A stretch of 64,000 bases of DNA from NCBI GenBank assembly GCA_021732605.1, contig JAKFUS010000040.1, positions 1 through 64,000 of the forward strand, given 5' to 3'. This document shows, piece by piece, positions 47,519-55,719 of this stretch. The position numbers and the translations under genes were made by a program. Every line of letters starts with the position of its first letter. Within the stretch, counting starts at the first letter, position 1. Source of the stretch: Betaproteobacteria bacterium (GTDB lineage: Bacteria > Pseudomonadota > Gammaproteobacteria > Burkholderiales > SG8-41). The notes under the pieces are model-generated. The model searched no databases and had not been told where the DNA came from. It saw nothing but the letters and a program-made list of their open reading frames with translations.

Positions 47519-47761
47519 TTACTTCTTTTCGTCTTTCTTCATTTCTTTCTTCATTTCGTCTTTCTTCATTTCTTTCTTCATTTCGTCTTTCTTCATTTCT
47601 TTCTTCATTTCGTCTTTCTTCATTTCTTTCTTCATTTCGTCTTTCTTGGCTTCGGCTTTCGGCGCATCTTTCTTCATGCCATCTTCGTGCTTGGCGGCAA
47701 CGGCACCAAAGCTGACAGCGGCGAAAGCGGCGGCGATAAGGGCGGCGATAATTTTGCTCAT
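47519..47761 (-). CDS. small exported MxKDx-like pentapeptide-repeat protein
   Basis: The ATG at 47761 follows GGAGAAATTC; the track start is a TTG. The 80-residue product has a signal peptide (KIIAALIAAAFAAVSFGAVAA) and a mature part made of KKDEMKKEM nonapeptides, that is, alternating MKKDE and MKKE. It is extremely rich in Lys, Met, Glu and Asp. It resembles the pentapeptide MXKDX repeat family of proteobacteria, whose function is unknown; metal or oxidant binding by the Met/acidic residues is a guess. A strong terminator follows, so it is monocistronic. Confidence 0.8.
   Translation of the reverse strand: MSKIIAALIAAAFAAVSFGAVAAKHEDGMKKDAPKAEAKKDEMKKEMKKDEMKKEMKKDEMKKEMKKDEMKKEMKKDEKK
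47521..47646. repeat. 27-bp tandem repeats encoding KKDEMKKEM
   Basis: Copies of CGTCTTTCTTCATTTCTTTC... begin exactly every 27 bp at 47530, 47557, 47584 and 47611, with partial units on both sides. The copies are identical, so the array is probably young or kept uniform and may vary in copy number. Confidence 0.9.
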
Positions 47762-48020
47762 GAATTTCTCCAAATGGTTTTAAAGGTAGAACATGGCATT
47801 GAGTGCCACTGGTTGCATCAACGCGCTGCCAGCACGCCGGTTGACACCCGACCCGGACAATCCCCTGAGAACACTTGCGGATACTTCCGGTTTACTGACT
47901 AATGCCCGTGGGGCGGGATTCTAAACGAAATCCGTGACTTGCGCAGGGAGCCGCCTCAGGTGTCGTGGCGGGGCGACATCTGTGCCCCCCGTAGCCCGCC
48001 CCAGTGCCGTCAGCACCGAT

Positions 48021-49022
48021 TTACTTCTGCGGCGGTTTCACCAGCCCCAATTCGGTCAGAATGCCCTTGATATCGCCGTATTCCTCGGCAATGTAGCGCG
48101 TGGTGTCAACGCTGTTACGGTAGCTGTTGGACATCTGCGCCGCGGCCAGGTCGTCGTTCCATTCCTTGCTCTGCGTCAGCGTCTTGAAGGCGTTGTCCCA
48201 GTAGGCGATCTGCGGCGCACTCAAGCCCTTGGGCGCGATCACCAGCCGCCAGTTGTCGGCAACCACATTCAGCCCCGCTTCCCTGGCCGTCGGCAGATTC
48301 GCCAGTGCGCCGGGCAGTCGCTGCGGCGCAGCAATTGCCAGCGGCCGGATCAGGCCCGCGGCATAGGGGACGGCCAGCGACGATGCGGAATTGACCCACA
48401 CCGCGACATGGCCGCCCAGCGTGGCGGCCTGTGCCTCACCGCCGCCGTTGTAGATCACGACCTTGAGTTTTTTTACGTCCGCCCCTGCCGCTTTGGCCAG
48501 CAGGCCGATGGCGATGTGATTGGCACCGCCGGCGCTGCTCGAGGTACCGACGGTCACCGCACCCGGATCGTCTTTCAGTGCCTTGGCCAGATCCGCCATG
48601 GTTTTGTACGGCGAATCGGCCCTCACCGCAAAACCGATGTATTCACTGATCAGCAGCGAAATCGGCGTGAAATCGGTGTAATTGACGGTGCTGCGGCCGG
48701 TGATGTGGTTGGTCACCAGATTGTATGAAGTGACCAGCAGAAAATGGCCGTCACCGGCTTTGGGCCCCAGATAGGCCCAACTTACCGCACCGCCGCCACC
48801 CGGCTTGTTGACCACGGTAATCGGCGTCGTCATCACTTTCTGTTCCTGCCAGATTTTCTGGATCAAGCGTGCGGTGCGGTCGGTGCCGGTACCGGGCGTG
48901 GAGCCAACGACGACTTCGATGTTGCGCTCGGGTTTCCATGCGCTTTGCGCATGGGCGATGCCGCAGCCCGCTGCGAACGCCGCAACGACGGACAGCATCA
49001 CAGTATTGTTAAACGTTTTCAT
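48021..49022 (-). CDS. Bug/TctC-family tripartite tricarboxylate-type solute-binding protein
   Basis: ATG 49022 has a GAGGAGCAAT SD. A signal peptide (TVMLSVVAAFAAGCGIAHAQS) is followed by Bug hallmarks: PERNIEVVVGSTPGTGTDRTARLIQ, VVNKPGGGGAVSWAYLG, VGTSSSAGGANHIAIGLL and GGGEAQAATLGGHV. The 333-residue length fits. Bug proteins bind carboxylates or related solutes in the periplasm and are greatly amplified in Burkholderiales. No TctA/TctB membrane genes are nearby. It sits at the end of a co-directional group with a GMC oxidoreductase and an NHL protein. Confidence 0.9.
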   Translation of the reverse strand: MKTFNNTVMLSVVAAFAAGCGIAHAQSAWKPERNIEVVVGSTPGTGTDRTARLIQKIWQEQKVMTTPITVVNKPGGGGAVSWAYLGPKAGDGHFLLVTSYNLVTNHITGRSTVNYTDFTPISLLISEYIGFAVRADSPYKTMADLAKALKDDPGAVTVGTSSSAGGANHIAIGLLAKAAGADVKKLKVVIYNGGGEAQAATLGGHVAVWVNSASSLAVPYAAGLIRPLAIAAPQRLPGALANLPTAREAGLNVVADNWRLVIAPKGLSAPQIAYWDNAFKTLTQSKEWNDDLAAAQMSNSYRNSVDTTRYIAEEYGDIKGILTELGLVKPPQK

Positions 49023-49061
49023 ATTGCTCCTCACTCATTTGACTTATCAGTAGCCATTAAA

Positions 49062-50687
49062 TCATTGAACCCGTTGCGCAGCGCGCAGCAACCGGCTGCC
49101 GCACTCCGCGATCATCAGCGTCGGCGCATTGGTATTGCCCGAGGTGATGCTCGGCATCACCGAGGCGTCGATCACCCGCAGCCCGCTGATGCCGCGCACC
49201 CGCAACTGCGGATCCACAACTGCAGTCGCATCATCGGCCCGGCCCATTTTGCAGGTACCGACGGGATGAAAAATCGTGGTGCCGATCTGCCCTGCCGCCT
49301 GCACCAGTTCAGCTTCCGACTGATACTGCGGCCCCGGCATGAATTCTTCAGGCGCATGCGGTTTCAGTGCTGCGGACTCGTTGACGATACGCCTGGTCAG
49401 CCGTATTGCGTCGGCTGCAACAATGCGGTCTTCCGCAGTCGACAAATAATTCGGCGCAATCGCCGGATGCGCGCGCGGGTCAGCGGAAGTAATGCGTACC
49501 GAACCGCGTGAAGTCGGCCGGATATTGCAGACGCTGGCGGTGAACGCCGGAAATGGGTGCGGTGGCGCTCCAAAACGGTCCAGCGAAATCGGCTGGATGT
49601 GGTATTCGAGATTGGCTGTGGCCTGCGCCGGATCGGATTTGGCGAAGGCGCCCAGTTGTGACGGCGGCATAGTCAGCGGCCCGCTACGCTTTAATGCATA
49701 TTCAAGCCCCATCATCGCCTTGGCCCACCACGAATCCAGCAGCGTGTTCAACGTCAGCGCGTTCTGGATGCGGAAAGCCAACCGCAGTTGCAGATGGTCC
49801 TGCAGGTTGTCACCCACCGGAAGCTCGTGCACGACTGGAATACCGTGCTTCTGCAACAAGGCGCCGGGACCGATGCCCGACAGTTGCAGAATCTGCGGGC
49901 TGCCGATGGCGCCTGCCGACAGGATGGTTTCACGCTTCGAACCGGCAAAACATTCTTCGTTGCCCTGAAAAAATTCCACACCGGTCACCTGTTTGCCCGC
50001 CAGCCGCAGTTTTTTCACCAGCGCGCCGGTAACGACTTTTAGATTCGGCCGCTGCAGTGCTGGCCGCAGGAATGCTTTCGCCGCACTCCAACGCATACCG
50101 TTCTTCTGCGTCACTTCAAACCGCGACACACCAAAGTTATCGCCGCGGTTAAAGTCTTCCGTCGCCGGGATGCCGGATTCGATGGCGGCGTTGCGGAAGG
50201 CATCGATAATGTCCCACTGCACGCGCGGAGTCTCGATGCGGAGTTCACCACCCGCGCCATGCTTTTCATCGGCGCCGCGCCAGTGGTCTTCGATGTCCAT
50301 GAAGGCCGGCAGCACCTGCTGCCAGGACCAGTCACTGTCGCCGGTCAGCTGCGCCCATTCGTCGTAATCGCGGGCCTGGCCGCGCAGATAGAGCATCGCG
50401 TTGATCGAAGACGAACCGCCGAGCACGCGGCCGCGCGGATAGTTGATGACGCGACCGTTGAGTCCCGCCTCGGCCACGGTTTTGTAACACCAGTCGGTGC
50501 GCGGATTGCCGATGCAGTAGAGATAACCCACGGGTATGTGGATCCAGTGCCAATCGTCACGCCCGCCCGCTTCCAGCAACAACACCGAGACATCAGGATC
50601 CGCAGACAAGCGGTTCGCCAGCAGGCAACCGGCGCTGCCCGCGCCGACGATCACGTAGTCGTAATCACCCAGGGAGCGGGAAGGCAT
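49062..50687 (-). CDS. GMC-family FAD oxidoreductase (choline/alcohol dehydrogenase-like)
   Basis: The 541-residue protein has the FAD-binding DYVIVGAGSAGCLLANRLS, the GMC signature YPRGRVLGGSSSINAMLYLRG and the second signature LSAGAIGSPQILQLSGIGP. The C-terminal catalytic region FHPVGTCKMG and SITSGNTNAPTLMIAE contains the His and Asn of the active site. It oxidises an alcohol, transferring electrons to a quinone or oxygen. It resembles BetA/AlkJ in layout but no betaine genes are present, so the substrate is unknown. It shares orientation with the NHL and Bug genes. Confidence 0.92.
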   Translation of the reverse strand: MPSRSLGDYDYVIVGAGSAGCLLANRLSADPDVSVLLLEAGGRDDWHWIHIPVGYLYCIGNPRTDWCYKTVAEAGLNGRVINYPRGRVLGGSSSINAMLYLRGQARDYDEWAQLTGDSDWSWQQVLPAFMDIEDHWRGADEKHGAGGELRIETPRVQWDIIDAFRNAAIESGIPATEDFNRGDNFGVSRFEVTQKNGMRWSAAKAFLRPALQRPNLKVVTGALVKKLRLAGKQVTGVEFFQGNEECFAGSKRETILSAGAIGSPQILQLSGIGPGALLQKHGIPVVHELPVGDNLQDHLQLRLAFRIQNALTLNTLLDSWWAKAMMGLEYALKRSGPLTMPPSQLGAFAKSDPAQATANLEYHIQPISLDRFGAPPHPFPAFTASVCNIRPTSRGSVRITSADPRAHPAIAPNYLSTAEDRIVAADAIRLTRRIVNESAALKPHAPEEFMPGPQYQSEAELVQAAGQIGTTIFHPVGTCKMGRADDATAVVDPQLRVRGISGLRVIDASVMPSITSGNTNAPTLMIAECGSRLLRAAQRVQ

Positions 50688-50737
50688 AGTATCGACGTTG
50701 CGTAAATATTAAATAAAATCAATAACTTATTGATTTA

Positions 50738-51634
50738 CTATACCTTAACCAGCTTCTGCACGTTCCAGTTCAGCGAATCAGCAACATAGATATTGTCCTG
50801 CGCATCCAGCGTCAGGTAATGCGCTTCGCCGTAACGGTTGGGCCCTTTGCCCTGACCGCCGGTCGCTGCGAGCAGATTGAGATCCATGTCGAGCTTCATG
50901 ATGCGGCCCGCGTGACCGTGCGCCATCATGATGTGTTTCTGGTCGCTCATCATGCACAGGCCGCAGGGCGTGCCCGGATGTGCTTTCTCGCGCAGGAATT
51001 TGCCCTCGGCATCAAACACCTGCAGGCGCTGGTTGGAACGGTCGGCGATGTACACCAGACCCTTGCTGTCGGTGATCACCGCATGCGGCTGGTTGAACTG
51101 CCCCGGCTCCTTGCCCTCGCCGCCCCATGTGGTTAAAAAGTTGCCGTCGCCATCGAACTTGATCACCCGCGATTCGCCCTTGCCGTGGCCCTGGGTGACA
51201 TAAACCTCGCCCTTCAGTCCGAAAGCGATGTCGTTGGGTTCGTTGAAACAACGCAGATGCCCGGCCTGATGCCAGTCAGTGGCGCGCCCCTTCACGCCCA
51301 GCACCATCAGAATGCGGCCCTCGGCCGTCATCTTGACGACAATATGCGCCACAGTGTCGGTAACCCAGATATTGCCCTGGGCATCCAGCCGCAGGCCGTG
51401 CGGATTGTCGAACACGCCGCGGCCGAGGGAACGCAGATACATGCCCTGCGGATTGAATTCCATCAGCGCGTGTTCGCTGCGGTTGAACACGAGAATGTTG
51501 CCATTCGCGCGCACCGCGACGGCGGAACACGGCCCAAAGTTCACGCCCTCCGGCAGCTTGAAAATATCGGGGACGACGCGGTAGTTCAGTTCGGGAACGT
51601 TCTGCTGGACAGCGATGGTGGCAGCTTGCGCCAT
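50738..51634 (-). CDS. NHL-repeat (peptidyl-amidoglycolate-lyase-like) beta-propeller protein
   Basis: The 298-residue protein has a strong SD (AGGAGTGAGCC) and no clear signal peptide. NHL blades repeat through the chain: LGRGVFDNPHGLRLDAQGNIWVTDTVAH, CFNEPNDIAFGLKGEVYVTQGHG, QFNQPHAVITDSKGLVYIADRSN and YGEAHYLTLDAQDNIYVADSLN. The set matches six-bladed PAL-like or lactonase-like propellers. It may hydrolyse or lyse a product of the neighbouring GMC oxidoreductase, but that is inferred only from gene order. Confidence 0.85.
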   Translation of the reverse strand: MAQAATIAVQQNVPELNYRVVPDIFKLPEGVNFGPCSAVAVRANGNILVFNRSEHALMEFNPQGMYLRSLGRGVFDNPHGLRLDAQGNIWVTDTVAHIVVKMTAEGRILMVLGVKGRATDWHQAGHLRCFNEPNDIAFGLKGEVYVTQGHGKGESRVIKFDGDGNFLTTWGGEGKEPGQFNQPHAVITDSKGLVYIADRSNQRLQVFDAEGKFLREKAHPGTPCGLCMMSDQKHIMMAHGHAGRIMKLDMDLNLLAATGGQGKGPNRYGEAHYLTLDAQDNIYVADSLNWNVQKLVKV

Positions 51635-51914
51635 GGCTCACTCCTGATGAAGCGTTGTTGATGAGGCGTTATTGTTGTCGTGGGCGATCTGCCGCGCACT
51701 CGTGCCGTGAGGATACCGCGGAAATTCCTGCGGTGACGCATACAGTCCAAGCCACGAAGAGAAAATCACAACCTGCTGCATTGGATGGGTTTTGCAACGC
51801 AGCGAAAGCGCTGCCGCAGTGCGCTGCCAACACGCGCCTGGCACGCGTCCTGCATCGTAAAGCCGGACGCCGCATACCGACTGACCGTGATCCCACTCCA
51901 ACGAGGTTCCGCCT

Positions 51915-52490
51915 ATGACCGCCGCCATCCCCGCCCGCCTGTTCCACTTCGTCGCCGGCAACAACGGCCCCTGGCGGATCGAAGGGGCACAGTGCATCAG
52001 CGGCGCGCCTCTGCCCGCCGCGGCGCGCATCGCCATGGTGCCGGACTCGCCCGGATTTCACCCGGACCGTGCATCGTGGTCGCTGCGCGGTATCACCAGC
52101 AACGAGCGTTACGTCACCCGCGACGAAAAAACCGCGCTGGTCGCCAAACAGGAAGGTCTTGGCCGCCCGCAGGCCAACTGCGCTGCGTTGATCCCCATCC
52201 GTAAAACCGCAGCGTGGTGGGCGCTGCCACAGGACGAACGCCGGCACATCCTCGAAGCCCAGTCGCAGCACATTGCCATCGGCATGAAATACCTGCCCGC
52301 CATCGCCCGCCGTCTGCATCATTGCCGCGACCTCGGCAGCGACCAGCCTTTTGATTTCATCACCTGGTTTGAATTCGCGCCGGCCGATACCAGCGCCTTT
52401 GACGAACTGCTCGCCACGCTGCGCGCCTCGCCCGAATGGAACTACGTGGATCGCGAATCAGACATCCGTCTCGTACACGCCGGGGACTGA
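51915..52490 (+). CDS. chlorite dismutase-family protein
   Basis: The 191-residue protein matches Cld-family hallmarks: FHFVAGNNGPWRIEGAQ, LRGITSNERYVTRDEKTAL, MKYLPAIARRLHHCRDLG and FDFITWFEFAPADTSAFDELLATLRASPEW, with the terminal YVDRESDIRL. These proteins form alpha/beta-barrel oligomers, and many bind heme. The size suggests a Cld-like or dye-decolorising-type relative and not necessarily a true chlorite dismutase. Heme-ligand identity was not established. It is divergent from the NHL gene. Confidence 0.75.
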   Translation: MTAAIPARLFHFVAGNNGPWRIEGAQCISGAPLPAAARIAMVPDSPGFHPDRASWSLRGITSNERYVTRDEKTALVAKQEGLGRPQANCAALIPIRKTAAWWALPQDERRHILEAQSQHIAIGMKYLPAIARRLHHCRDLGSDQPFDFITWFEFAPADTSAFDELLATLRASPEWNYVDRESDIRLVHAGD

Positions 52491-52570
52491 ACGCCCAGCA
52501 GTTTTGTTATCCGCTGCCGGTTCGGGGCTAGAATGCGGCGATACCCACCCTCAATCGGATCGGAGTCGCC

Positions 52571-53155
52571 ATGAATAAATCCCGCCAGCATCATCACGCT
52601 CTGCTTTTTACCGCCATCGCCTGTTGCAGCCTGGCCGCGGCACCGGCCGCAGCACAGACCATGAAACCCGGCCTGTGGGAAATCACCAACAAAATGGGCG
52701 GCAGCGGCGACACCGGCGCCAAGATGGCCGCCGCGCAGGCCGAAATGCAAAAGCAGATGGCCGCGATGCCGCCGGAGCAGCGCAAACAGATGGAAAAAAT
52801 GATGGCGCAGCAGGGCGTCAACATGGCCCCCGGCGCCGCCGGCGGCGGCATGGCCGTCCGCGTCTGCATCACCAAAGAAATGGCAGCGCGCAATGAAACC
52901 CCCGCGCAAAACCAGGGCGACTGCAAACAGGAACAACTGCAGAAAAGCGGCAACACCACCAAGTTCAAGTTCACCTGCACCAAACCGCCGTCCAGCGGCG
53001 AAGGCGAAGTGACCATGAACAGCCCCGAGTCGTACACCATGAAAATGAAAATGACGAGTCAGGAGAAAGGCAAGCCGGAGCAGATGACCATGGATGCTCA
53101 AGGCAAATTTGTATCCAGCGATTGCGGAACCGTAAAACCGATTGCGGCCAAATAA
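52571..53155 (+). CDS. DUF3617-family exported protein
   Basis: The 194-residue protein has a signal peptide (ALLFTAIACCSLAAAPAAAQ) and the DUF3617 start MKPGLWEIT. Conserved cysteines occur in VRVCITKEMAARN, GDCKQEQLQ and FTCTKPP. Between them lies a Met/Gln-rich segment (AAAQAEMQKQMAAMPPEQRKQMEKMMAQQG) that may be a flexible insert. Function of the family is unknown; it is periplasmic and possibly disulfide-stabilised. It ends 37 bp before the next gene's GTG start. Confidence 0.82.
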   Translation: MNKSRQHHHALLFTAIACCSLAAAPAAAQTMKPGLWEITNKMGGSGDTGAKMAAAQAEMQKQMAAMPPEQRKQMEKMMAQQGVNMAPGAAGGGMAVRVCITKEMAARNETPAQNQGDCKQEQLQKSGNTTKFKFTCTKPPSSGEGEVTMNSPESYTMKMKMTSQEKGKPEQMTMDAQGKFVSSDCGTVKPIAAK

Positions 53156-53192
53156 CTCACAGCCACCCAGCCCTTTTGAATCCGGAGCTCCT

Positions 53193-54155
53193 GTGAACCC
53201 TATCCTCCTGGCAGTTGCCGGCGCCTTGGCAGTACTCACCCCTGATCTCGCCACAGCACAAGCTTATCCGACCAGAGTCATCCGCATGATCGTGCCGCTC
53301 GCCCCCGGCGGCACCGGCGACACGCTGGCGCGTGTCATGGGCGAGGAAATGGGCAAGATCCTCGGCACCAACATCGTCGTCGACAACCGGCCGGGGGCAG
53401 GCGGCCTGATCGGCACCCAAACCGTCGCCAGTGCAATGCCCGACGGCTACACCCTGATCAATGTGAGCCCTTCCCATGTCATCAACCCGGCGCTCTACAC
53501 CGGCAAGACCTACGACCCGGTCAAGGATTTCGAACCGGTGTTCCACATCGCCAACACCTACCAGATCATCGTCGCGCACCCGTCGCTGCCGGCGAAGAAC
53601 ATCAAGGAACTGATCGCGATGGCCAAAGCCAGCCCCGGCAAACTGTCCTACGGCTCAGCCGGCACCGGCTCGGCGACGCACCTGAACATGGAACTGTTCA
53701 AACAAATGGCCGGAGTAGACATCGTCCACGTACCGTACAAAGGCAGCACACCCGCACGCGTCGACACAGTAGGCGGCCAGATCCAGTTGTCGATGGACGG
53801 CCTGCTACCAGTACTGCCCTTCATCAAGGATGGCCGCCTGCGTCCGCTGGGCCTGACCAGCAGCAAACGCTCTCAGGTAGCGCCCGACATCCCGACCATC
53901 GGCGAAAGCGTACCCGGCTACGCGACAGATACCTGGTACGGCATCCTCGCCCCGGCGAAAACACCGAAGGCGATCATTGCGACGCTGCACAGCGCGGCGC
54001 AGAAAGCGATTGATACGCCGGCGACGGCAGCGCGGCTGAAGCAGTTGGGGACGGAAGCGGTCGGTGGATCGTCCGAAGCGTTTGGCAAGCTGGTGGCGAG
54101 CGAGGCGAAGCTTTGGGCGCAGGTGGTGAAGGTTTCAGGGGCGAAGGTTAACTAG
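53193..54155 (+). CDS. Bug/TctC-family solute-binding protein
   Basis: GTG 53193 with a GGAG SD gives VNPILLAVAGALAVLTPDLATAQA, a clean signal peptide; the track ORF starts inside the DUF3617 gene. Bug motifs include YPTRVIRMIVPLAPGGTGDTLAR, VVDNRPGAGGLIGTQTVA, YGSAGTGSATHLNMELFKQMAGVDIVHVPYKGS and WYGILAPAKTPKAI. It is a closer match to the classic Bug group than the protein at 48021. It is a second orphan periplasmic carboxylate binder without TctAB. Confidence 0.92.
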   Translation: MNPILLAVAGALAVLTPDLATAQAYPTRVIRMIVPLAPGGTGDTLARVMGEEMGKILGTNIVVDNRPGAGGLIGTQTVASAMPDGYTLINVSPSHVINPALYTGKTYDPVKDFEPVFHIANTYQIIVAHPSLPAKNIKELIAMAKASPGKLSYGSAGTGSATHLNMELFKQMAGVDIVHVPYKGSTPARVDTVGGQIQLSMDGLLPVLPFIKDGRLRPLGLTSSKRSQVAPDIPTIGESVPGYATDTWYGILAPAKTPKAIIATLHSAAQKAIDTPATAARLKQLGTEAVGGSSEAFGKLVASEAKLWAQVVKVSGAKVN

Positions 54156-54172
54156 ACCGGAAACAACCGCCA

Positions 54173-55168
54173 ATGCGCACGCAGAAAAAAACACTCGTTT
54201 TTCTTTTTTTCGCAATGCTGGCATGCGCTTCCACAAACACGCCAATCAGTGAGCCCGCACAGGCGCAGCAATCGACTTCAGTCCGCGCGAGCGGTCCGGC
54301 TTTAGAGATGTTTAATCGCATGGTGGAAAACCCTGCGTATCCGAAGTTGCGCGACGCAAAAATAGAATACTGGTACGGCACCGAAGAAGCTCGCTTTGCG
54401 CACGCGCTGAAAATACCCAACCCGGTGCCCGAAGACAGTGGCTACCGACCGGGGATGACTCAGCAGCAATACTTCGACCACCTGTGCAAGACAGAAGCGG
54501 GAGAGTTCATTTTCAAGACGGCGGACAACGTCGAGGGTATTTTTCAGATGCGTCCACGGCGATTCATGTATGAGTCTGAGGAATGGCAGCATCTATATGC
54601 GATTGAAGATCCCTATGGCTACTGGGCTGGAGAAAACGACAATCCTGGGCGGCAGTTTGTAGGTCCAACAATGTATTCGTTCCTCGAAGCCCTTCCTGTT
54701 ATGCATCGAAAAGAATGGGGATGGTCACCAGACATTTACGACAAAAGCCTCGGGGCTCCACCTCCAGCCGATAGCAAAATCGCTAGGTTATATGGGTACA
54801 ACGGCCAGAGCTTGAAAACACAGAAACTTGAATACGACACAAAGCCGAAGGCAAGCTATGGCTTTACCTGGCGAGGCATCAAACGGCCTAACGACCGTGA
54901 AATGGGTATTGCTGGCGGTGAGTTGATTGTTATTGATTTACAAACCAATGAAGTAATGGGTGTGCGGCGTGGGTATGTAATTTGGAACGGTGGTTGGACT
55001 GGGCGTGTATGTCCAAGATATGGTTACAGCGGAGGTCAGGACAAGACAACTTTTTTTTCAGTCTGGTTCTTGGCTAAAGTTGCTCGGCCCGCAGGTTGGC
55101 AAGAGTTCTTTGCCGGTCGAGAAAAATATCGCGTTATCAAGGATAACCCAGAACAAAAACGCTATTGA
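54173..55168 (+). CDS. unrecognised exported lipoprotein
   Basis: The 331-residue protein starts with a lipobox-like LVFLFFAMLACAS, so it is probably a lipoprotein. The body has many aromatic residues (RRFMYESEEWQHLYAIEDPYGYWAG; YDTKPKASYGFTWRGIKRPND; GVRRGYVIWNGGWTG) and no family I recognise. It begins 17 bp after the Bug gene but its base composition, especially the 3' third, is more AT-rich than its neighbours. That suggests a recent acquisition. It is followed by a 550-bp region without genes. Confidence 0.6.
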   Translation: MRTQKKTLVFLFFAMLACASTNTPISEPAQAQQSTSVRASGPALEMFNRMVENPAYPKLRDAKIEYWYGTEEARFAHALKIPNPVPEDSGYRPGMTQQQYFDHLCKTEAGEFIFKTADNVEGIFQMRPRRFMYESEEWQHLYAIEDPYGYWAGENDNPGRQFVGPTMYSFLEALPVMHRKEWGWSPDIYDKSLGAPPPADSKIARLYGYNGQSLKTQKLEYDTKPKASYGFTWRGIKRPNDREMGIAGGELIVIDLQTNEVMGVRRGYVIWNGGWTGRVCPRYGYSGGQDKTTFFSVWFLAKVARPAGWQEFFAGREKYRVIKDNPEQKRY

Positions 55169-55719
55169 TCATTGGTGATTGCAAAGCAAATATATAACGA
55201 TAAAGATCGTGTAGAAAAAAATGAGCGGGGTGCATTCAACACTGCGATCCGCCGTTGACTTCGCCCCCTTCTGAGCCGCCGAGTAGCGCAGCGCGGCCGG
55301 GGGTAGTCGGCGAGGACTGTGCGAGCGCGTAGGACGCGGCAACACCACAACAAACTCCCGCCCAAACCAGCATCCACGAATAGAACTAGTGCGCGAGTTC
55401 CGCAGCCGCCCGGCCGCGCGAGCAACGCAGGGCAGCCCGAAGGGCCGGTGAGGTAGGGCGGCATTTTCTTTGGTTACTTTCTTTTGGCCGCACAAAAGAA
55501 AGTAACTAGCCGCCGGGCTACCCCCGGCGATGTTGAAGCACAGAAGCCGGACTGGTAACGACACGGCCTTCGAAAAGCTCAGGGCGAACGGTGTTTTGTT
55601 TGAAGCATTCCCATACGGCGGATAACGCCGCTACGCGTCTCATCCGCCCTACACCCCTCCTCCCCTATAATCACCACTCCATTTGTCAGCCAAGCTGCCC
55701 CGGCAGCCCGGAGTCCGAT
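55169..55719. other. 550-bp non-coding region with inverted repeat and -10 box
   Basis: The listed minus-strand ORFs here (55162..55464, 55169..55564) look like shadows of a GC-rich intergenic repeat. A perfect 14-bp inverted repeat lies at 55473-55506. The stretch CTTCGAAAAGCTCAGGGCGAACGG near 55570 resembles a common dispersed repeat. TATAAT at 55666-55671 is the probable -10 box for the PrpF-family gene. Confidence 0.5.
55473..55506. repeat. perfect inverted repeat GTTACTTTCTTTTG/CAAAAGAAAGTAAC
   Basis: Two 14-bp arms around a 6-nt loop sit inside a GC-rich intergenic stretch. From memory, very similar TTACTTTCTTTTG...CAAAAGAAAGTAA sequences recur between genes in betaproteobacteria, so this is probably a dispersed element. 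Confidence 0.6.

Noticed and set aside
48021-49022. Complete tripartite tricarboxylate transporter
   Set aside because: Only the binding protein is present; no TctA or TctB genes occur in the window.
51915-52490. True chlorite dismutase for perchlorate respiration
   Set aside because: Only family-level motifs are visible; no perchlorate reductase genes are nearby and the heme ligand was not established.
55162-55564. 100- and 131-aa minus-strand ORFs
   Set aside because: Fall in repeat-like intergenic DNA with no SD and no protein features.
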